Assembly: GCA_030704615.1 (NCBI GenBank)
Contig: CM060733.1
Span: 45,074,001-45,138,000, forward strand
DNA from: Takakia lepidozioides
Lineage: Eukaryota > Streptophyta > Takakiopsida > Takakiales > Takakiaceae
Reading direction: 5' to 3'
Length of the DNA stretch: 64,000 nt
The notes under the pieces are model-generated. The model was not told the origin of the DNA. It saw nothing but the letters and a program-made list of their open reading frames with translations, and did no database searches. Each line of letters begins with the position of its first letter. Position 1 is the first letter of the stretch. A program made the translations under genes and the position numbers. This document shows, piece by piece, positions 21,089 through 34,377 of the stretch.

Positions 21089-23620
21089 TAACTCAATAAC
21101 AATCCTACAAAAACCACCCAGACAACTTCTGATCCAATGCTCAGCAAAACAAAAAAGCCTTCCACCCACCCCTCCTTCACCACAACACAGCACAATCCAA
21201 TCAGCAGAGTAACAAACCTGTCAAACACCCCAGAAAAACATGATGCAGCTTGCAATCATTCATGTTTGTGATCCAAACACTCGCCGAGGTCAAACATATG
21301 CACGTTGCATGTTGTTGGAGGAGCAGCCGGTCAGTTTAAAAGACCAAATGCATCAATGATGGGTGAAGTACGATAAGCTGATGGCTGTACGTCCATCGAC
21401 GGGCAGCATGCAAGTCTTTGACCAAAGTCTAGACAAACAAACACAACCATTCACAGAAACTTCAACCCAACAAAAACTGCCATGACAACCACTGAAAGCA
21501 AAGCCAAAAAGCCTTCTATTGAGCAGACCAAGAAAGCTTGTCGAACACCCCAAACAACGATGAGGCCTACAATGCATCTCAAGCCAAGTGCCACTGTCCA
21601 GGCAACCGGTGGTGCCAAGATTCCAGAAACCCGGCTACCACACCCTGCCTCTGGTAGACTGTTGACAATCAGCCCCCACAGTCCACCAGCCCTGGCTTTC
21701 TCAAGCCATACATAGGTTGGGTAGTGTGCTGTGGTGCACCCTACTGTTGGCTCGATTGGAGGGTCATTGATAACCCAATATGTGCAAGAGAAGTAGAGAG
21801 AATGTACTCATAATCCGTTGTTTGCCGAAGCCTTGTGGCCATTGACCCTGCGCCCAGTTTGAGGGGAACACAAAGAAACAGATTACCTTTGTCAAGGGCT
21901 GACACAGGTCGTATGAAACATGCAAACCTGGAATCATGCAATTGATCCGAGTTTTCCAGATATCCTCTAGAAATCCCATCACACAAACATCAATCTGCTG
22001 TGTAGAGAATTTGAGAGAGACAAAGACAGAGTGGTAACAGACAGCCGCACTCCCATTGGGTAGGTGAGCATCCGTTTCAAAAGACAATGAAAGCAGAACT
22101 CCAGGTTAGACGTGCTTGATGCCTACACAGAGTGCTTCTGGAGCTATGTGTAAACCATTGACTTTCATTCCATCAGAATTGAAGGCCTGTGTAGGCTGAT
22201 AGTTGAAACTACCCAAGGGTAAAAGAAGCTGTAAAACAACGTAAGGAATTCTTTTCTCTACCTAGTTCTCAAAATTCACTACCTTCATATGTGAAAAACC
22301 TTTCTCCTCCATACTTCAGACAGAAACCAAATACCCATCGCAGTGAAGCATTGAACAACATTTTGATGTCAGTTGTGATATTCACTTTGGAACAGCAATT
22401 GATCAACAAATAGGGGACAGATACTAGCAGGATTGCAGATCCAAATCCCCTACAATCGGGCCTGCTCCATCTCATTCCATTTCTTCAGCAGCATCAACTT
22501 CACTGTTGCCGCCGCCCATGCGATTATGTTTCTTGGCATCTCTGATTCCTCAAGAACTTAGGGTCCATCTGCACCACCACACCAACAACTTCAGGAGATT
22601 TGAACACAGCATTTGCCAACATACTTAAGGACCAAATTTCATACAAACTCTTATACGAGGTCCCAAACTAGACTTTTGTTCACTACAGGGATTTCATGAT
22701 CCATTCATAGAAACCAGATGATTACTTTCCTCTGACATTAATCCGCACAATGAACTCCACTTTACAGGAGCCATGAGTTAGGGTTGTTGCCCTGTGAAGG
22801 AGATGGGACAGCTGGTTACAAGTTCCTGCCCTGGGCGAGAGATTGAACAAAACCAGCGATGAAAATGATGTAAAAGAAAATAAAGTTATCCGTAAAGTGC
22901 CAAAAACTGGGGACGAGTACCCTGAGTTTGGCCAAAAGTGGGGAAGAGTTAACAAACTGGGGACCAAACTGATACAAAGGGAAAAAAACACGGGATGAAA
23001 CTAGTTTTCTCACCAAAACTGGTGGTCAAACTAGTTTCATACCCAGTTTGGGTTTTGCCGAGCTGCACGCCCCGCGACGCCGAGCGACCTGCGAGCAGCA
23101 AGCTGCGAGATCATGTCAGGAGCAGGACTCATGCCCAATTTCACAAACTCGGGCACAGTTTAGCAAACTCGTGCCCAATTTTGCTGACTTTACGTTTGCA
23201 CTCAAACTGGGGATGAAACACGAGTTAGAGGTCCAAACTAGGGACCAAACTGGCCATGACTTTAAGGATAACTTTATTATCAAACCGGTTTCGCAGTGTA
23301 AAGCGCCCTCGGGAGGGTCGTCAAATCCTGGTCGTGGAAACTCCTCGAGGGCAGGTGCTTTACACTATGCATAAAGCATAGACTCTCGTTGCAGAAGCTT
23401 GCTGATGTATGGTTGTCTCATATTTCAATAGCGTCACACACTTGTGCATAAAGTGACTGAGACCATCGTGATTTAGAAAGCTAGTGTGTTCTCATACGCC
23501 TAATCGGTGTGAAGTATTGACAGCAGGGGAGGCAAGAACATGAACATCTCCACAAGCGCAGCATAGTTCATGGAGAGGAACCGAGATGACTTTTACGCCT
23601 CCAACTCCCCTTCTTCAACA
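21089..23620. repeat. Segmental duplication, copy B
   Basis: Direct repeat of 1818-3910, described there. Copy B is longer because it keeps about 100 bp near 22695-22795 and carries a MITE at 22880-23277. It is joined on its right to RPL29 exon 1 and promoter, so B looks closer to the original arrangement. Confidence 0.9.
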
Positions 23621-23773
23621 ATTACTGCTTCACTTCATGTCAAAGCTGAGGTTCTACAAAGAATAGCTTACCCCTTTTCTGGAGGTGTACTTCTGCTTCC
23701 TAGGCTTCTTGATCCCGTTCCTGTGCGCCTTGTACGACTGGTTGTGCGCTGTGTGATTCTTTGACTTCGCCAT
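22472..23773 (-). pseudogene. RPL29: Ribosomal protein eL29 gene, two exons, 2-bp deletion in exon 2 (copy B)
   Basis: Exon 1 at 23672-23773 encodes 34 residues beginning [20 protein letters not shown] and ending TSRKG, a clear match to eukaryotic eL29 of the 60S subunit. It ends at a good donor (GGG|GTAAGC). The acceptor GTGCAG precedes exon 2 at 22568-22472, which begins MDPKFLRNQR. A 2-bp deletion follows (AGATGCC where copy A has AGATATGCC), shifting the frame so that a stop comes five codons after the deletion. The original product would have been about 66 residues. The 1.1-kb intron contains a MITE and a structured conserved segment. The promoter has telo-box motifs typical of plant ribosomal protein genes. 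The lesion could also be an assembly error or polymorphism. Confidence 0.8.
22880..23277. mobile_element. MITE with ~19-bp terminal inverted repeats in RPL29 intron
   Basis: The left end ATAAAGTTATCCGTAAAGT and the right end ACTTTAAGGATAACTTTAT are reverse complements with one mismatch. Copy A has the empty site (GAAAATATCAAAC). The insert is about 398 bp, has no coding capacity and is rich in AAACTGGGGA/AAACTAGTTT words. The flank suggests a TA or similar short target duplication, but one base is ambiguous. Confidence 0.85.
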
Positions 23774-23883
23774 CACAACAAGCTCACCAACCCAAACTGT
23801 TTAGAGCATGAATCCGACCTTCGATCTGACCTTGGTGTTGGGGACCTCGCAGAGAGCCGACTAGTGAAGAGAGATCGGGACTC

Positions 23884-23967
23884 TAAACCCTAGGGTTTAA
23901 TGGTGCCATGATACATCATCCCATGCTGTCGTCTCATTCTGGAACATCCCATGCATCAAAACCCTAA
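23884..23967 (-). promoter_or_regulatory. Telo-box motifs upstream of RPL29
   Basis: A perfect palindrome TAAACCCTAGGGTTTA at 23884-23899 and AAACCCTAAA at 23958-23967 lie 110-195 bp upstream of the RPL29 start codon. AAACCCTA telo-boxes are common in promoters of plant ribosomal protein and translation genes. Confidence 0.6.
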
Positions 23968-23989
23968 ACCCATTGTCTCTTAAGCAAAA

Positions 23990-25450
23990 TGCTGAGCCAA
24001 CCTTTAACCATTAACCCTTAACCTTTAACCTTTAAGCTTGAAATGCCCAGTTGTTGACTTTTTCTCTTTTTTTATTTCTTTTTGTTTTGTTTCCAAGGAA
24101 ACACCACTGGCCCCAGCTACCGGACCCCTGAGGGGAGAAAAGTTTTTGAATAGTTCATATCTGAAAATTTTGCAACTGAAATGAAAGATTGTGCTTTTTA
24201 TTCTTTTTGCATATTGGGATGAGAGCAGTTGATCTTCATGTTTTGCACAGATAATACATGGCAGATCGGGCATCCTTAGCCCTTGATTTCACTCTATTTG
24301 GCCAAGGTGGATGGATGATATGGTTGATCAGAGTTCCGGGGGGCTCCGGATTGCTTCTTGACCCCTAGCTTTGGAGGGTCACTTAATCTTAGCTCTCACC
24401 TCCCTACTGTCACAGATTGCTGTCATAGAGAGAAGATGACTACAGATTTTGTGTGGTGAATCTAAAGCTTGACCTCCGTATGCAAGTGGGATTTGAACCC
24501 ATGGAACCTATATGAACAGAAGAGGCACTCTACCCCTTTTGGCAGCTTTGAACACAATGGGAGGGCATTTTGATTTGCACCAGCCTCCCTCCTAATGTGC
24601 ACACACCAAGCTAAAGGGAACAAATGCCTACATGCTCTTACATGAAATTGTTGTCATGGATGACCTCCAACAACAAATGCAATGCAAAATAAGATGGCAA
24701 TGGGATGGCAGGCCGAAGCCCACACACCAAACGGTAGAAATGAGAGCCATGCTTCATATGCACTACAATGAATGCAAAAGGTATATGTCCACTGCACATC
24801 AAAGCAACATAAGAGCCATGGAGTAATATGGCAATGTACAATTGACCCTTTGCCCTTGCTATTAGTACAATTCTTCAGCCGTAGGACCACCATAACACCA
24901 CACAGTCAAGACAAAATACACAACTTACGAATAAGCATAGAACTACTAAATATAAGGTTATGTAGATACTTGGAGCCCCCCTTCTCTTGCTGCCCTGCCC
25001 TATATGGGCTGCCCCGACACACACACACACCACACACTTTGAGGTTAGCACATGGAGTATCATATGGGCAACCTCTTATGGAATGCATTCTCACAAAGAA
25101 CGTCCCGGCCAAATAGACATGTATGTCCCCATTATGAGTGGGACAAAAATACCTCTGCCTCAACCCACATTCCACACATAGACGACATCGAGACGATTTG
25201 ACAAAAAAATGAATGGCTTGTGGATTAGGCACGAAACAACCGTGCCCAGTTGTGCATTTGGGGCCAAGCCACTGGCTAGTTTATGTAGAAGCCACTATAA
25301 TATTGAACCTCAAATGAGAAAGGGTTGTTTGATGCCTACCTTTCATGAAAGTGCCATGCGACAATCAAGCCTTCATAAGGGTCGTATCCAAAGCCAGAAA
25401 AAAAGCCTATGCCACCATTTATGATCCCTAGTAAGTTGCCAATCTGCTCG
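23990..25450. other. Gene-poor spacer with SINE-like and simple repeats
   Basis: It begins with a short degenerate TTAACCYTTAACCTTTAACC tract near 24005-24035. It holds a tRNA-like segment at 24470-24550 and a CA-rich microsatellite near 25018-25038. No gene is supported. Confidence 0.5.
24470..24550 (-). mobile_element. tRNA-derived SINE-like segment
   Basis: On the minus strand a pol III B-box-like GGGTTCAAATCCC (24500-24488) is preceded by a tRNA-like GGGGTAGAGTGCC segment. No complete cloverleaf can be drawn, so this is a SINE or decayed tRNA. Confidence 0.4.
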
Positions 25451-25626
25451 CCAATTGCCAGTCCGCTGGCCAGTCCTCTCGAAGGTTGGAGTCAGGTGCT
25501 GGAGGAGTCAGTCTCTTGGAGGGTATGAAGAACCAGGACTTAGAAAAAATTCAGAATCCGGACCCGGTGAATAGGCGGTGGGTTTATCCACTCACCCCAT
25601 GGGCCGTACTGGCGAGGCCCATAGGT

Positions 25627-26975
25627 GCATTGAAGACACTAATATTAAACAATGAGAGACCAATATAACTACCTATAGTTATCATTTCCAAATTGCATAG
25701 TTCTTTTCGGTCAACGGAATGATAAATAGTCACTACCATCGAGAAATTGTTTTTCATCCTACATCAACATAATTAGATTTATACTAACGAAAATCATAAA
25801 TTTTATTTAACTACAAGGTAAATGATGGATCGATACTTCACTGTAATAAAATAGTTCTTCTACAATATAGATACATGATACTTGAAGTTCCCAATCCAAA
25901 TGAGTCTCACATACACCCTAGTACATACTCCTTTACGCCGAGGATATCCTTAAACGCCTGGGAATTTCGTTCTATTTTCCATTGGTTATCTTCAATTTTT
26001 AGCCAGTCGTTGAATGATAGGCATCTGAAGTTGTATGTAGAATTTACTGGTTTAGTAATTTACGCTTCCTTTAGGAGGTGTCATACCTTTTTTTTTTACC
26101 TACTAAGGGTGGCAGCGGGGTTGGTAGGATTCCCGCTCATTCTCTCTCACCTGTCATACTAGTTTGATGAAGAGCCGTTGTGTTGTGTCCATTGCTAGTT
26201 GTTTATGCTTGTTTTATATACTGCATTGTTTTGGCTTGGCGAGGCAACGCTGCCTTTCATTACTCAGGTTCTTTTATTGCCAAACTTGGAGATGGCAGAG
26301 AAGAGAAGATGGTAAAGGGTACTAAAGTTTTGCAATATGTGTCTCACTCACTTCTTGCCCCACATGCTCATTTACATAGAAAATCTGATCTTATTGAGGC
26401 GTGGGCTAGAGAGAGATGAGCAAACAACGATGTGGTTGCATCCAATATTTAGGCGCATTGAATCCTGAGTATCTCCTATGTTTGAGGCGATCTGCATAAA
26501 GGTTTATGTTCCAAAAGTGCCATTGGCTGCAAATTTGCGATTCTTGTGGAGGTGCTACGTCTCTTGAAGGTCGCCAGTCCGCTCACCAATCGCTAATCCA
26601 CTGGCCAGTCCGCGAGCGGACTCCAACTGGCGAGCGCACTGACTCCAACCTTCAACCGGACTAGCGGACCCTCCTCAGGCAAAATATATATTTATTATTA
26701 ACACACATTACTGCCACAGTATCACTTGGCAGGATTTGAACACCAAACCACATGCTTATGATAAGTAGCTCTTTACCACCACACTTCTACAACACTTCCA
26801 AAAAATCAATGTCTTATGATGTGTTTTGTGGCCCAGCAGACTCCCTTGCCCCCGCAGGCTCAGCTGAGCACGACGGGTAGGGGGCGCCCCATCCTTTGCC
26901 ACCCCCTCTCCCACATGTGGGCCCCGCCGCAGCCACACGTGCCCGCATTGAAGACACTAATTTCAAACAATGAGA
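25627..26975. repeat. Pair of 32-bp direct repeats 1.3 kb apart
   Basis: GCATTGAAGACACTAAT followed by (A/T)TN-AAACAATGAGA occurs at 25627-25658 and 26945-26976. Upstream of each is a CCAGTCCG-rich stretch (25458-25480; 26575-26625). They may be ends of a degraded element. Between them is no recognised gene. Confidence 0.4.
26715..26790 (-). mobile_element. tRNA-derived SINE-like segment
   Basis: On the minus strand TGGTGGTAAAGAGCT resembles a tRNA A-box region, and GGTGTTCAAATCCTGCC a B-box with the expected spacing. No full tRNA fold is evident. Confidence 0.4.
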
Positions 26976-26999
26976 AGCGTTATATTGTCACACAGACGA

Positions 27000-28787
27000 G
27001 TTCATAAGGTCACCTGCCCACCAAACCCCCAAAATAACATGTCGTTGCTGGATATGGAAGTCTTGTCGTGGTGAGATTTTTTTTGCTCGATAGGTGAAGC
27101 AGAATTGAGGATTGGAAATGATACAAATCACCGATAGCATCCCCATCTCATTTTTGGAGAAATTAATGGCTCCGGCATACCTCGCCGTTGAGGGAGAAGC
27201 CATGGAAACGATGGAAATCCACAATTTTGCTCACTCTGAGGACCAATCACTTAAATGTTACTAAGAAGATATATAACTGAAAGAAATCATGGTTGGAAAA
27301 CTTATAGTAGCAAAAGCCATTAGGATCTCTATTGTCTACATCAGAAAAACAAGTGTATGTATTTTTTTTGGCTAGTCTCAGATGAGGTAAACTATAATGT
27401 GAAAAGAGATGGATGTAATTAAAAATAATATATTTTGTTATCCATCAAAAATCTGTTACCTTACAATAAGTATAATAAAACCAATTTTATTAACAAAAAA
27501 AACAATAACAAAATAAAAAAAACCTAGAAAAATAAATAAATAATATATTTAAGATATATTTTTGTTACTCAAGAATGGAATAATTTACTCATTTTTTCAT
27601 TTTTTTTATCAAAATTATTTAGTAATTCATGACAGTAGACATCAATGACTAGAGTTAAACGTGGGTATGTGGCTCAAAAACGATGTAAAGTTTTTGTCAT
27701 ACATACTCAGGATTTCAAAGAGATCATTCAAAACTATTTTGGATTCCTAATCAGCAAGGAATAAGGGCTTTAGCTTCCTCTTATCCCGGGATAGAAACAA
27801 ACGAAAAAGAGATCTTTGCTTCTTATGCACGGATTATCAGCAGTCCGAGATAAAGGAATATCCTATAATACAATGATTCAAAGTTTTATATAAAAACAAT
27901 ACTGCTTTTGAATCGCAAAATGCTTGCACAAATAGCTATATTAGATAGCAATTGCATTTCCAATTGTTTTTTTTGTTTTTAATTTTTTCCATTTGTGTTA
28001 TTGATTTAATCTCGGATGCTTCTAATCCCATGCCAATCTTGTCTTTGGAACCGGTGGTTTCTGTAGCCATCTTCTAGTCGTTAAAAGAATAATGTTCCAC
28101 AGATCTTTACTGGAAATGACAGGTGTCTCGTTGTGGGTATGCACTTACTAATGTGATCGACAATTAGGGTGCACATGGAACCATGGACTAGTTATGATGG
28201 TCCAATGGGGTTTTTCACAAAACATGCGGCAACGATTGATTGGTCGTTTTTTGATCGGGGACTTCAAAACGGAGGAAGTTGTAAATTGGTGTATAAAAAT
28301 ATATTGTTGCTCTGTCAAGCTTGAAAGCTTGGCTTGACGTTGGACATTTCATGTCACCAATTCTAGTGATGTTCCAGATAGAGGGGAGCTCAATCCCATT
28401 GTCCAACCACACAAACATAAATGATATTTCTTCATTTAAATGCATTCTTGTTGAGTCTCTTCAGATGCTAAAAGAAAGTATCATAGAATCTTCTTCTTCT
28501 CAACTTCTAATTGATGTCTTATTGAGCAATTCATGTGGAGCTTCGATCCAGTAAAATATAAAGTTTCCTTGGTTGCTAGGTAACAAAATAATTAACAGCT
28601 AATACATTGTAAATGATGCACATCATTTACCTCGCTCGAAACAACCACCTTGTAAGCAACTTGAGACCAATTATACAGTGTGATGATAACATACTACACA
28701 TGGAAGGTAGCTCTTGAAGTCTTGTAATCACACCCCAACCATCCCTCATCATGGAGCCACCCCATACAATGATTGGTACTCTCTCTC

Positions 28788-28825
<38 letters not shown>

Positions 28826-29632
28826 ACCCACACACACACATACCAAAAAGGCAAAAGGTTAGGGTTGCCAAATTTTAAGAGTTAAACTATTTTCATTATA
28901 ACCTTTTGATCATGGTGAGAATTTGTCACACATAAGAAGACCTCATCAAAATCTTGACTATAATTGGGATATGATCTGAATGTATGGATTGTATTTAAGG
29001 ATGTATTTTGCAGTTCAGGTTTTGAGGCCAATGCATACTCTTTTGTGCATAATTTACATTAAAGATTTTATATGCACAAAAGACAAGGTAAGCGATGACC
29101 TGATAGTCTATAAAGACTATATGACCTGATAGTCAAGGTAAGCGATGGAACTTTCAAGCTTGAGATCTTTGTTGCCAATGCATGAGGTTGTTTAGGACAT
29201 TGTGATTTCAATCCAAGTCGCTGAGGCCAACGCATGAACTTGTTGAGGGGTGTTATTTATGACCAAGATCTTACTTGACATAATTGTTAAAGAGTATAAC
29301 TTCCGATCAAGGGCAAGGAATGAACTTGTCAAGAGGTGTCATTTCCAAACCTTTGCAAGCCATTGATCATGTAAGTGTCAAGGATGCAATTTGAAATCAA
29401 AATCATATAGTACAATACATGCACAAATACAACAACATGATAGTTTGTTGCAGTGTATTATGCAAAATCAATAAGATTGTGAAATTAAACGGAAATGACT
29501 GGCCCAAATTTGGTGAGCGTTGTTTGTATATTTCAAGGGCTCTACTCGAAAAGCACAATACTTAGATGCTAGCTCAGTTGGGGATGGTAATGTATATCAG
29601 GTGCAGAGGGTGCATCGGCATCCAATCACCAG
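27000..29632. other. AT-rich gene-free stretch
   Basis: 27400-27600 is strongly AT-rich. Short open frames are not recognisable. The end of the stretch probably includes the undetected first exon and promoter of the Sec14-like gene. Confidence 0.45.
28780..28840. repeat. CT-rich microsatellite followed by CA repeat
   Basis: TCTCTCTCTCTC with TTTCT interruptions is followed by ACCCACACACACACA. Confidence 0.9.
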
Positions 29633-32600
29633 GATAGCAGTAAGGGGGAGGAGCGTAAGAAGAGCAAGTCAAGGAGGCATACCTTCCGGTACATTCTTTC
29701 ATCCACAAAGTTTCGAGCCTCACTGAAGAGGAGAGGTAGTACGCGCTCAAAGAATCTCTCTTTTAACATTGAGGATGCTCGGGAGGTGGAGGAACAAAAA
29801 GCTGTTGAAGAATTCCGCAAAGAACTTCTAGCTGACAATCTCCTGCCTAAGCGTCATGATGATTATCATACCGTTCTCCGGTCCTTACTCCCAATCTACT
29901 TTCATAAAATTGTGTTTTTTTTTTTGTTGCTAGTTAGGGCGTATTTACTGTCAAGCGTGATATGACACATATTATCATTGGCACCTCAATATTAACCGCT
30001 TAAATTTTCTAGAGTTCACTTTTGATCATATCTCACACTTATGATGTTCTTTTAGTTGTCTGCATGTTGCACAGTCTATAGAAATGCACCTATTTAAGCG
30101 CGTATCTATGGACTCATTATGTTATATTTGTAATCAGAGCAACAACTTTTATAATTTTGAATGTTTATTGATATGAGGACAACAATATAATTAGGGATGA
30201 GTGTACGTAAGAGTGAAGGTCTATTGAACTTGTTAAATGATCATGTAGTGAAGTTTCAAGATGTGCACTTTGGGGGTTGCATTTGGTAGTTATGCTCACT
30301 CACTTTCCACCTATGTTGTTCTCAATGAGCAGCTGGTACGAGTCAATAGTCTCCATAGATTGTGTTCTAGCCTCTGTTTTCTTGCAAGTTGAATAGCAGT
30401 TTATGGATGTGGTGGCTATTTTTCAGTGTCCCTACTTTTCTGTCTTGTTCTTATTACCCATTTGAGTTTTCCATGGATGTTACAAATTAGTCAACTATAT
30501 GGAAAATATGTTGAAACAAAAATACTTCTCGGCTACCTCTATGACTTTCGATCCTTTTAACTTTATTTTAGGCTTAATTGTTTGTTTTATGAATTGTGAC
30601 AGTTTCTTGAAGGCGAGGAAGTATGATATTGATAAGGCAAAACAAATGTGGGCAAACATGCTACATTGGCGCAAGGAATATGGTACCGACACAATTGAAG
30701 AGGTTAAATCAATCACACTTGGTGTAGATAGCACACATCGCGCTTGCAATGAGTCTTCTACTTGCTATTGTCAAAGCTATTGTTTTTCCAGCCTCCAGGT
30801 CATTTGCATTAGCAAGACAGAGAATTGATGTGGTGGAAGCCGAATCTACATTCATTTTTAATAAATTTTCTTACAATTTTATTTCAGGATTTTGATTTCA
30901 AAGAGTTGGAAGAGGTTCGAAAGCATTATCCACAGGGACATCATGGGTTAGACAAAGAAGGCAGACCAGTTTACATTGAGAGAATTGGCCTAGTGGATCC
31001 CGTGCAATTGATGGCAACCACGACGCTGGAAAGATATTTGAAGTACCATGTGCTTGAGTTTGAGAAGACTCTCAACCTAAAATTCCCGGCATGCTCCATT
31101 GCTGCTAAGCGTCACATTAGCTCCACCACCACAATTCTGGACGTAGGTGGGAGTGGTAGGTATTTTTCCCTACAACTGTAATTAGCCAGATGCACATGCT
31201 TGCAGACCTCAGATCCACTGGTGCAACAATACGGTGCATGTGCTAGTGCAGGGCTTGAAAAATTTCAGTAAGGCGGCACGGGATCTCATCATCGGGATTC
31301 AAAAGATTGATCAAAGTAACTATCCTGAGGTACTCCGTTTTTTTTTTACCAAAATTATGTTAGGATGGGTTATATAACATGCAGTGAATAATGGTGTGGT
31401 AGTTTGCACCAAGCTGATTGAAGGGCATGGGATGTCTGGGAATGACAGACATTGCACGGCATGTTCATAATCAACGCTGGTGCAGGCTTCAGAATGTTGT
31501 GGGGCACCATCAAAAGCTTTCTAGATCCTAGAACCACGACTAAGATTAATGTGCGTTGTCTCTCACCATATTTTGTTGGTATACACAATATTTCGGCTTG
31601 CTATGATGTTATATGGAGTTTTGATACAATTAAGCCATCAAAAACCCCCAAAATTAAAGCTCCAATGATTAATAAGGGTTGACAAATTATCTTGTGCACT
31701 TACAACAAGTCATCATTTCGAATAGGTGTCTTAAAATCATTTGCACTTAGAGATTTATGTAGGTATTGTAGTTTAATAGTGGAAAAAATCCTAAAAGACT
31801 AGAGAGATTGCAATCTAGAAACATTATTTACACGCGTTCAGTGTATCGATTGATTGACTGCCAAAATCTTCATCAATTTTTCATCAAATATATATTTTTT
31901 GTCTCGTCAATGCAATCAAGCTTTCATTCACTTTAACAAATGATTGGAAAGCATGTCAGGTGCTTGGAGGCAGCTATGAGCACAAGCTATTGGAAGTAAT
32001 TGACGCAAGGTAGCTCATTTGTCATGGATGTGTTGGCACCATCCTTGCAGATATGGTTAGGCATCAGTCTAACCAATTTGCCAACCAGTTTGTATTGCAA
32101 TGTGGACTAATATTGCACTTGCTAGAAAGATAAATTTGTGCTGCAAAGTTGGTTGGCATATGAAGATTCAAGTGGAATTGTGCCATTTCTATCTTCAGTT
32201 GTTAGGTTGTTACCACCCATAGTAGGAATAATCATGTGCAAGCTTGGAATGTGGAAAAGCAGTCAATTGCCGGAGTTTTTGGGGGGAAGCTGTACATGTG
32301 CTCAAGAAGGTGGTTGTCTACGCTCTGACCGGGGCCCTTGGAAGGATCCTACAATTTTGAAGGTTTGCTTTGAATTTTTTTTTAAATATATAAAAATAAA
32401 TATATTATTATTATTATTATTATTATTAATTTATAATAATAAACAAATAAATTTATTAATTTAATTTAATTTAATTTTTATTTATTATTTTATAATGTAC
32501 CTTATGATGTAGTGGCTTCTTGAACTCCTGTCTGTTCATTTGCCTCTTACTTATCAAGTTGCATCTTGGCAGGCAGTGAAGGAAGGGCAGTTGAAGGCTG

Positions 32601-34308
32601 CAACACAAGTAGTTTTATTTACAAATGAAGATGTAGATGAAGATCTCCAAGCAGCACTTATGAAGGTTCATTTTCTTCACTCTCTTAGCAAATATAGAAC
32701 ACATCTCTCTATCTTTTTCTTGTGAAAAAAGCCCAAATCACACTTTTACAACAAATTTTTAGAGTATAGCAGAGACACCAATTTAACGAAATTACTATTT
32801 GACTCCTCCTTAATTCCTAAATGCTCCGAGTTCCTAATCTTTTTTCATTTGCTGCACCCTGCTTTGAGAAGCAGGGTCTAGAGATCACCAACACTAACTG
32901 GAAGAAAATGATAGAGGGCGATCATTTAAGCTAAGAGCATCACATCATTTTAAATAATGTGTCCAAAGGTGGACACATTTGGCATGACCAAATGGATAGC
33001 CAAAGTAGCTCTCACATGTTTAGAACAAAAAATTCCTTTATATAACATGGTTCAGTTGCAGTCAGACTAGGTTCCAAAGCAAGTTGCATCCCCTATCAAA
33101 ACCTATCACCAGGTCTGTTTCGAGTTTTTGTTCAAGAAGTTTGAATCCATCGATGGTAACTAATCTCTCACTACATTAAGTGTTTATTCAGTTCCATTCT
33201 CCACTCTTTCACCCGCAAACAAATAACAAAAGTTTTCCAGGTCAAGAGTTTTTGCAAAATCTGCCTTTCTTAGGACGTGCAACCTCTACAAAATCTTGTT
33301 TTCTGTATTTGGCTTCTGAGCTGGTTTAGTGAGGCCAAATTGTCATACTCACACATCACAATATAAATTATATGCTAGTTATCAAACATCACAGAATCTC
33401 ATATCAAATCCCGAATTGTAAAAAAATAAATTTTGTAGTTACTAGCTAAAAAGAGTGTCTAGAGAAGGGCATATAATTAATTGAAGGTTTCTTACTCTTC
33501 CAAAATTACTTCAAGTTTCATCTTAGAAATTGTATCTGGGTAGGAACTCAATTTTGAGGACTACCGGTATGTCAGTGAAAATCCCGTTTGTTCGTAGTTG
33601 CAACTCAAAATGAGAGATTTTCTTTATTGTGTATGCAATGGTCTTACAATGCCATATATTGCACAAGTAGTGGGGGTTGTGAACATTGTTATAAGCATCT
33701 TTATGAGAGCTCTTACTAAATCATTTCATCGTTGATCCCTATTCTCTTAGTGATTACAACATGTTATCAGTATTATTTATCATATCACTTCACCCCAATT
33801 AAAGGTATTGCCTTTGATTTGGAAAGTGGACACCTTTTAATATGCAAAACCCGCGGGCAATGCGATTACCCAAACCTCCACAACACACGAATATGCACAA
33901 TATCCACATTTAAATGATCGGTTGATCCAAGACCCCTTTCTTATAGGGGGTTGGATGGGTGACATCCAACATACACCTATGGCTTTGAACTCATGACCAC
34001 TTGCAAGGGGCCCTTGTGCCATAGACATTGAGGTCATCTGTTGGATGCGGATGTTAGATATAATCACATCCTCATATTCTCATCTTTTTTATCTACTAGG
34101 TTCATTACCTCAAAAAAGGCAAACAAGCGGATATAAAGTGTTCTTAATCATATACTCCTTTCCTCATAGAGATTGCTCATATTAGGTAGAGAGGCTTAGC
34201 AACTTAGCTGCATGAGACACTCCATCTTTCAATGACGTTGTTGGGGTTCTTTTGGTTTCTCTTTGCAATTAAAATGAGACATATAGACCCTCTGAGTTTG
34301 TGGATGTC

Positions 34309-34377
<69 letters not shown>

